A stretch of 64,000 nucleotides of DNA from Massilia sp. PDC64. Its GTDB lineage: Bacteria > Pseudomonadota > Gammaproteobacteria > Burkholderiales > Burkholderiaceae_D. Position numbers and translations under genes: made by a program. Shown here one piece after another: positions 63,313 through 64,000 of this stretch (positions are counted from its first letter, which is position 1; every line of letters begins with the position of its first letter). The stretch is from positions 248,001 to 312,000 of the forward strand of contig NZ_FMZS01000005.1 in assembly GCF_900101265.1 (NCBI RefSeq), given 5' to 3'. The notes below the pieces were generated by a model. It was not told the DNA's origin. It made no database searches and worked only from the letters and a program-made list of their open reading frames with translations.

Positions 63313-64000
63313 CTACACGCCGTCGCTGTCCCCCGGGATCGTCTCGGGAAACCCGGAAATCGCCCGCGCGGCCTGCATGCCGCCCATGACGGCCGCCTCC
63401 ACGCAGCCGCAGTCCATCCCCGTCTTCAGCCAGTCGCCGGCCAGGTACAGGTTCGCGATACCCGTACCGTCCGTGGCGAGGCGCCGCGCCGTGCTGCCCG
63501 GCACGGACAGGATGTAGCGTTCGGCGGGATCGACGTTCGCGCGCCAGTACTGCCGGTCGAAGCGCGCCGGCCCTTCGGCATCCTGCGGGTCGACGAGCCA
63601 GTGCCACGGAAAGCCGCCGACGGCCGCGGGCCACAGCGCCTGGATGCGGTCGCGCAGGAGCGCCACGCCGTCGTCGTGCGCGCGGGCGGCCGCGCGGGCG
63701 GGAAAGCCCGTGTCGGACCGGGACGGCAGCCCGGCCTGCGGCATCGGTCCGCAGAAATACTGCACGCTGGCGGGGGCGGCGTTCGGCGGCCATGCCTCGG
63801 TGGCCAGAACCTGGGTCATGCCGGCCCACGTGTCGTAAGGCTTCTCGAACGCCGTGAGAATCGGTTCCTGGCCGTTCGGCGCAACTGTCCAGCCGAGGGC
63901 GTGCGTGTCGTGGTCCAGCCAGACCTGGCAGGCCTGCGTCGCGATCGTGCGCAGCGTCGCGACCGTGGCGCGCAGCGGGACGCTCACGTCCAGCAGGGCG
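63313..64000 (-). CDS. FAD-dependent oxidoreductase (C-terminal part; 5' end outside the window)
   Basis: The visible 229 or so codons are the C-terminal part of an amine-oxidase/phytoene-desaturase-like flavoprotein. The conserved FAD-binding end reads GIANLYLAGDWLKTGMDCGCVEAAVMGGMQAARAI. The frame is open to the window edge, so the N-terminal Rossmann domain is not seen. The preceding sequence (WLDHDTHALGW, YFCGPMPQAGLPSR) is not diagnostic. It is convergent with the SDR gene, 3 bp apart. It cannot be shown to be the missing hopanoid enzyme HpnE. Confidence 0.75.
   Translation of the reverse strand, partial: ALLDVSVPLRATVATLRTIATQACQVWLDHDTHALGWTVAPNGQEPILTAFEKPYDTWAGMTQVLATEAWPPNAAPASVQYFCGPMPQAGLPSRSDTGFPARAAARAHDDGVALLRDRIQALWPAAVGGFPWHWLVDPQDAEGPARFDRQYWRANVDPAERYILSVPGSTARRLATDGTGIANLYLAGDWLKTGMDCGCVEAAVMGGMQAARAISGFPETIPGDSDGV

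Noticed and set aside
63313-64000. The partial FAD oxidoreductase as the missing hopanoid HpnE
   Set aside because: It shares only the general FAD-binding C-terminus; it is 25 kb from the hopanoid genes and the diagnostic N-terminal part is missing.

Overview
The window is about 64 kb of GC-rich DNA, dense with long, tightly packed genes. It looks like a free-living betaproteobacterium, most likely Oxalobacteraceae of the Massilia/Telluria type. That placement is inferred from gene content and base composition: a minor-pilin/PilY1 operon, a hybrid-CheA/CheB/EAL signalling block, FhaC-type two-partner secretion, secreted glycoside hydrolases and a complete hopanoid tailoring and transport cluster. 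I see no rRNA, tRNA, insertion sequence, prophage or CRISPR array.

Layout. (1) 1-8440: end of a hybrid chemotaxis-type kinase, cheB and a REC-GAF-PAS-GGDEF*-EAL-REC protein, coupled by ATGA overlaps. A secreted GH2 glycosidase and a soluble PAS histidine kinase follow. (2) 8441-16197: an mgtC-like gene, then the type IV pilus operon pilE-fimT-pilV-pilW-pilX-pilY1. (3) 16209-20496: a MarR regulator, a MASE1-like membrane protein, a zinc alcohol dehydrogenase, an MFS exporter and a LysR regulator. (4) 20634-38105: the hopanoid island. One arm is dxs-hpnD-shc-hpnG (+). The others are hpnN-mlaA (-), hpnM (+), the six-gene overlapping run ispH-hpnH-hpnI-hpnJ-hpnK-hpnL (-), and hpnA (+). Together they cover isoprenoid precursor supply, an early squalene step, cyclisation to hopene, adenosyl/ribosyl side-chain addition, cyclitol-ether headgroup formation and transport to the outer membrane. 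hpnC and hpnE, needed for the three-enzyme squalene route, are not in the window. (5) 38133-48466: a ferritin-like diiron protein, an XRE regulator with a divergent methyltransferase, fetAB iron export, a KfrA-like protein, a CPA2 antiporter, an exported creatininase-family protein paired with an exported YVTN propeller, a hemerythrin-like protein and a tandem universal stress protein. (6) 48467-58746: an AT-rich regulatory region, a 2605-residue two-partner-secretion adhesin with about 20 YDG modules, its TpsB transporter and a small histidine-rich membrane protein. (7) 58836-64000: a GH28 enzyme, glucarate dehydratase, a LysR regulator, an SDR and the C-terminal part of an FAD oxidoreductase.

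The points most worth following up are these: the three exact-length 777-bp higher-order repeats in the adhesin; a 14-bp AT-rich motif shared by the adhesin upstream region and the histidine-rich gene; the exported creatininase/propeller pair with altered metal ligands; a duplicated Cys/Thr-rich insertion inside the PilY1 VWA domain; and a diiron protein bordering the hopanoid island.
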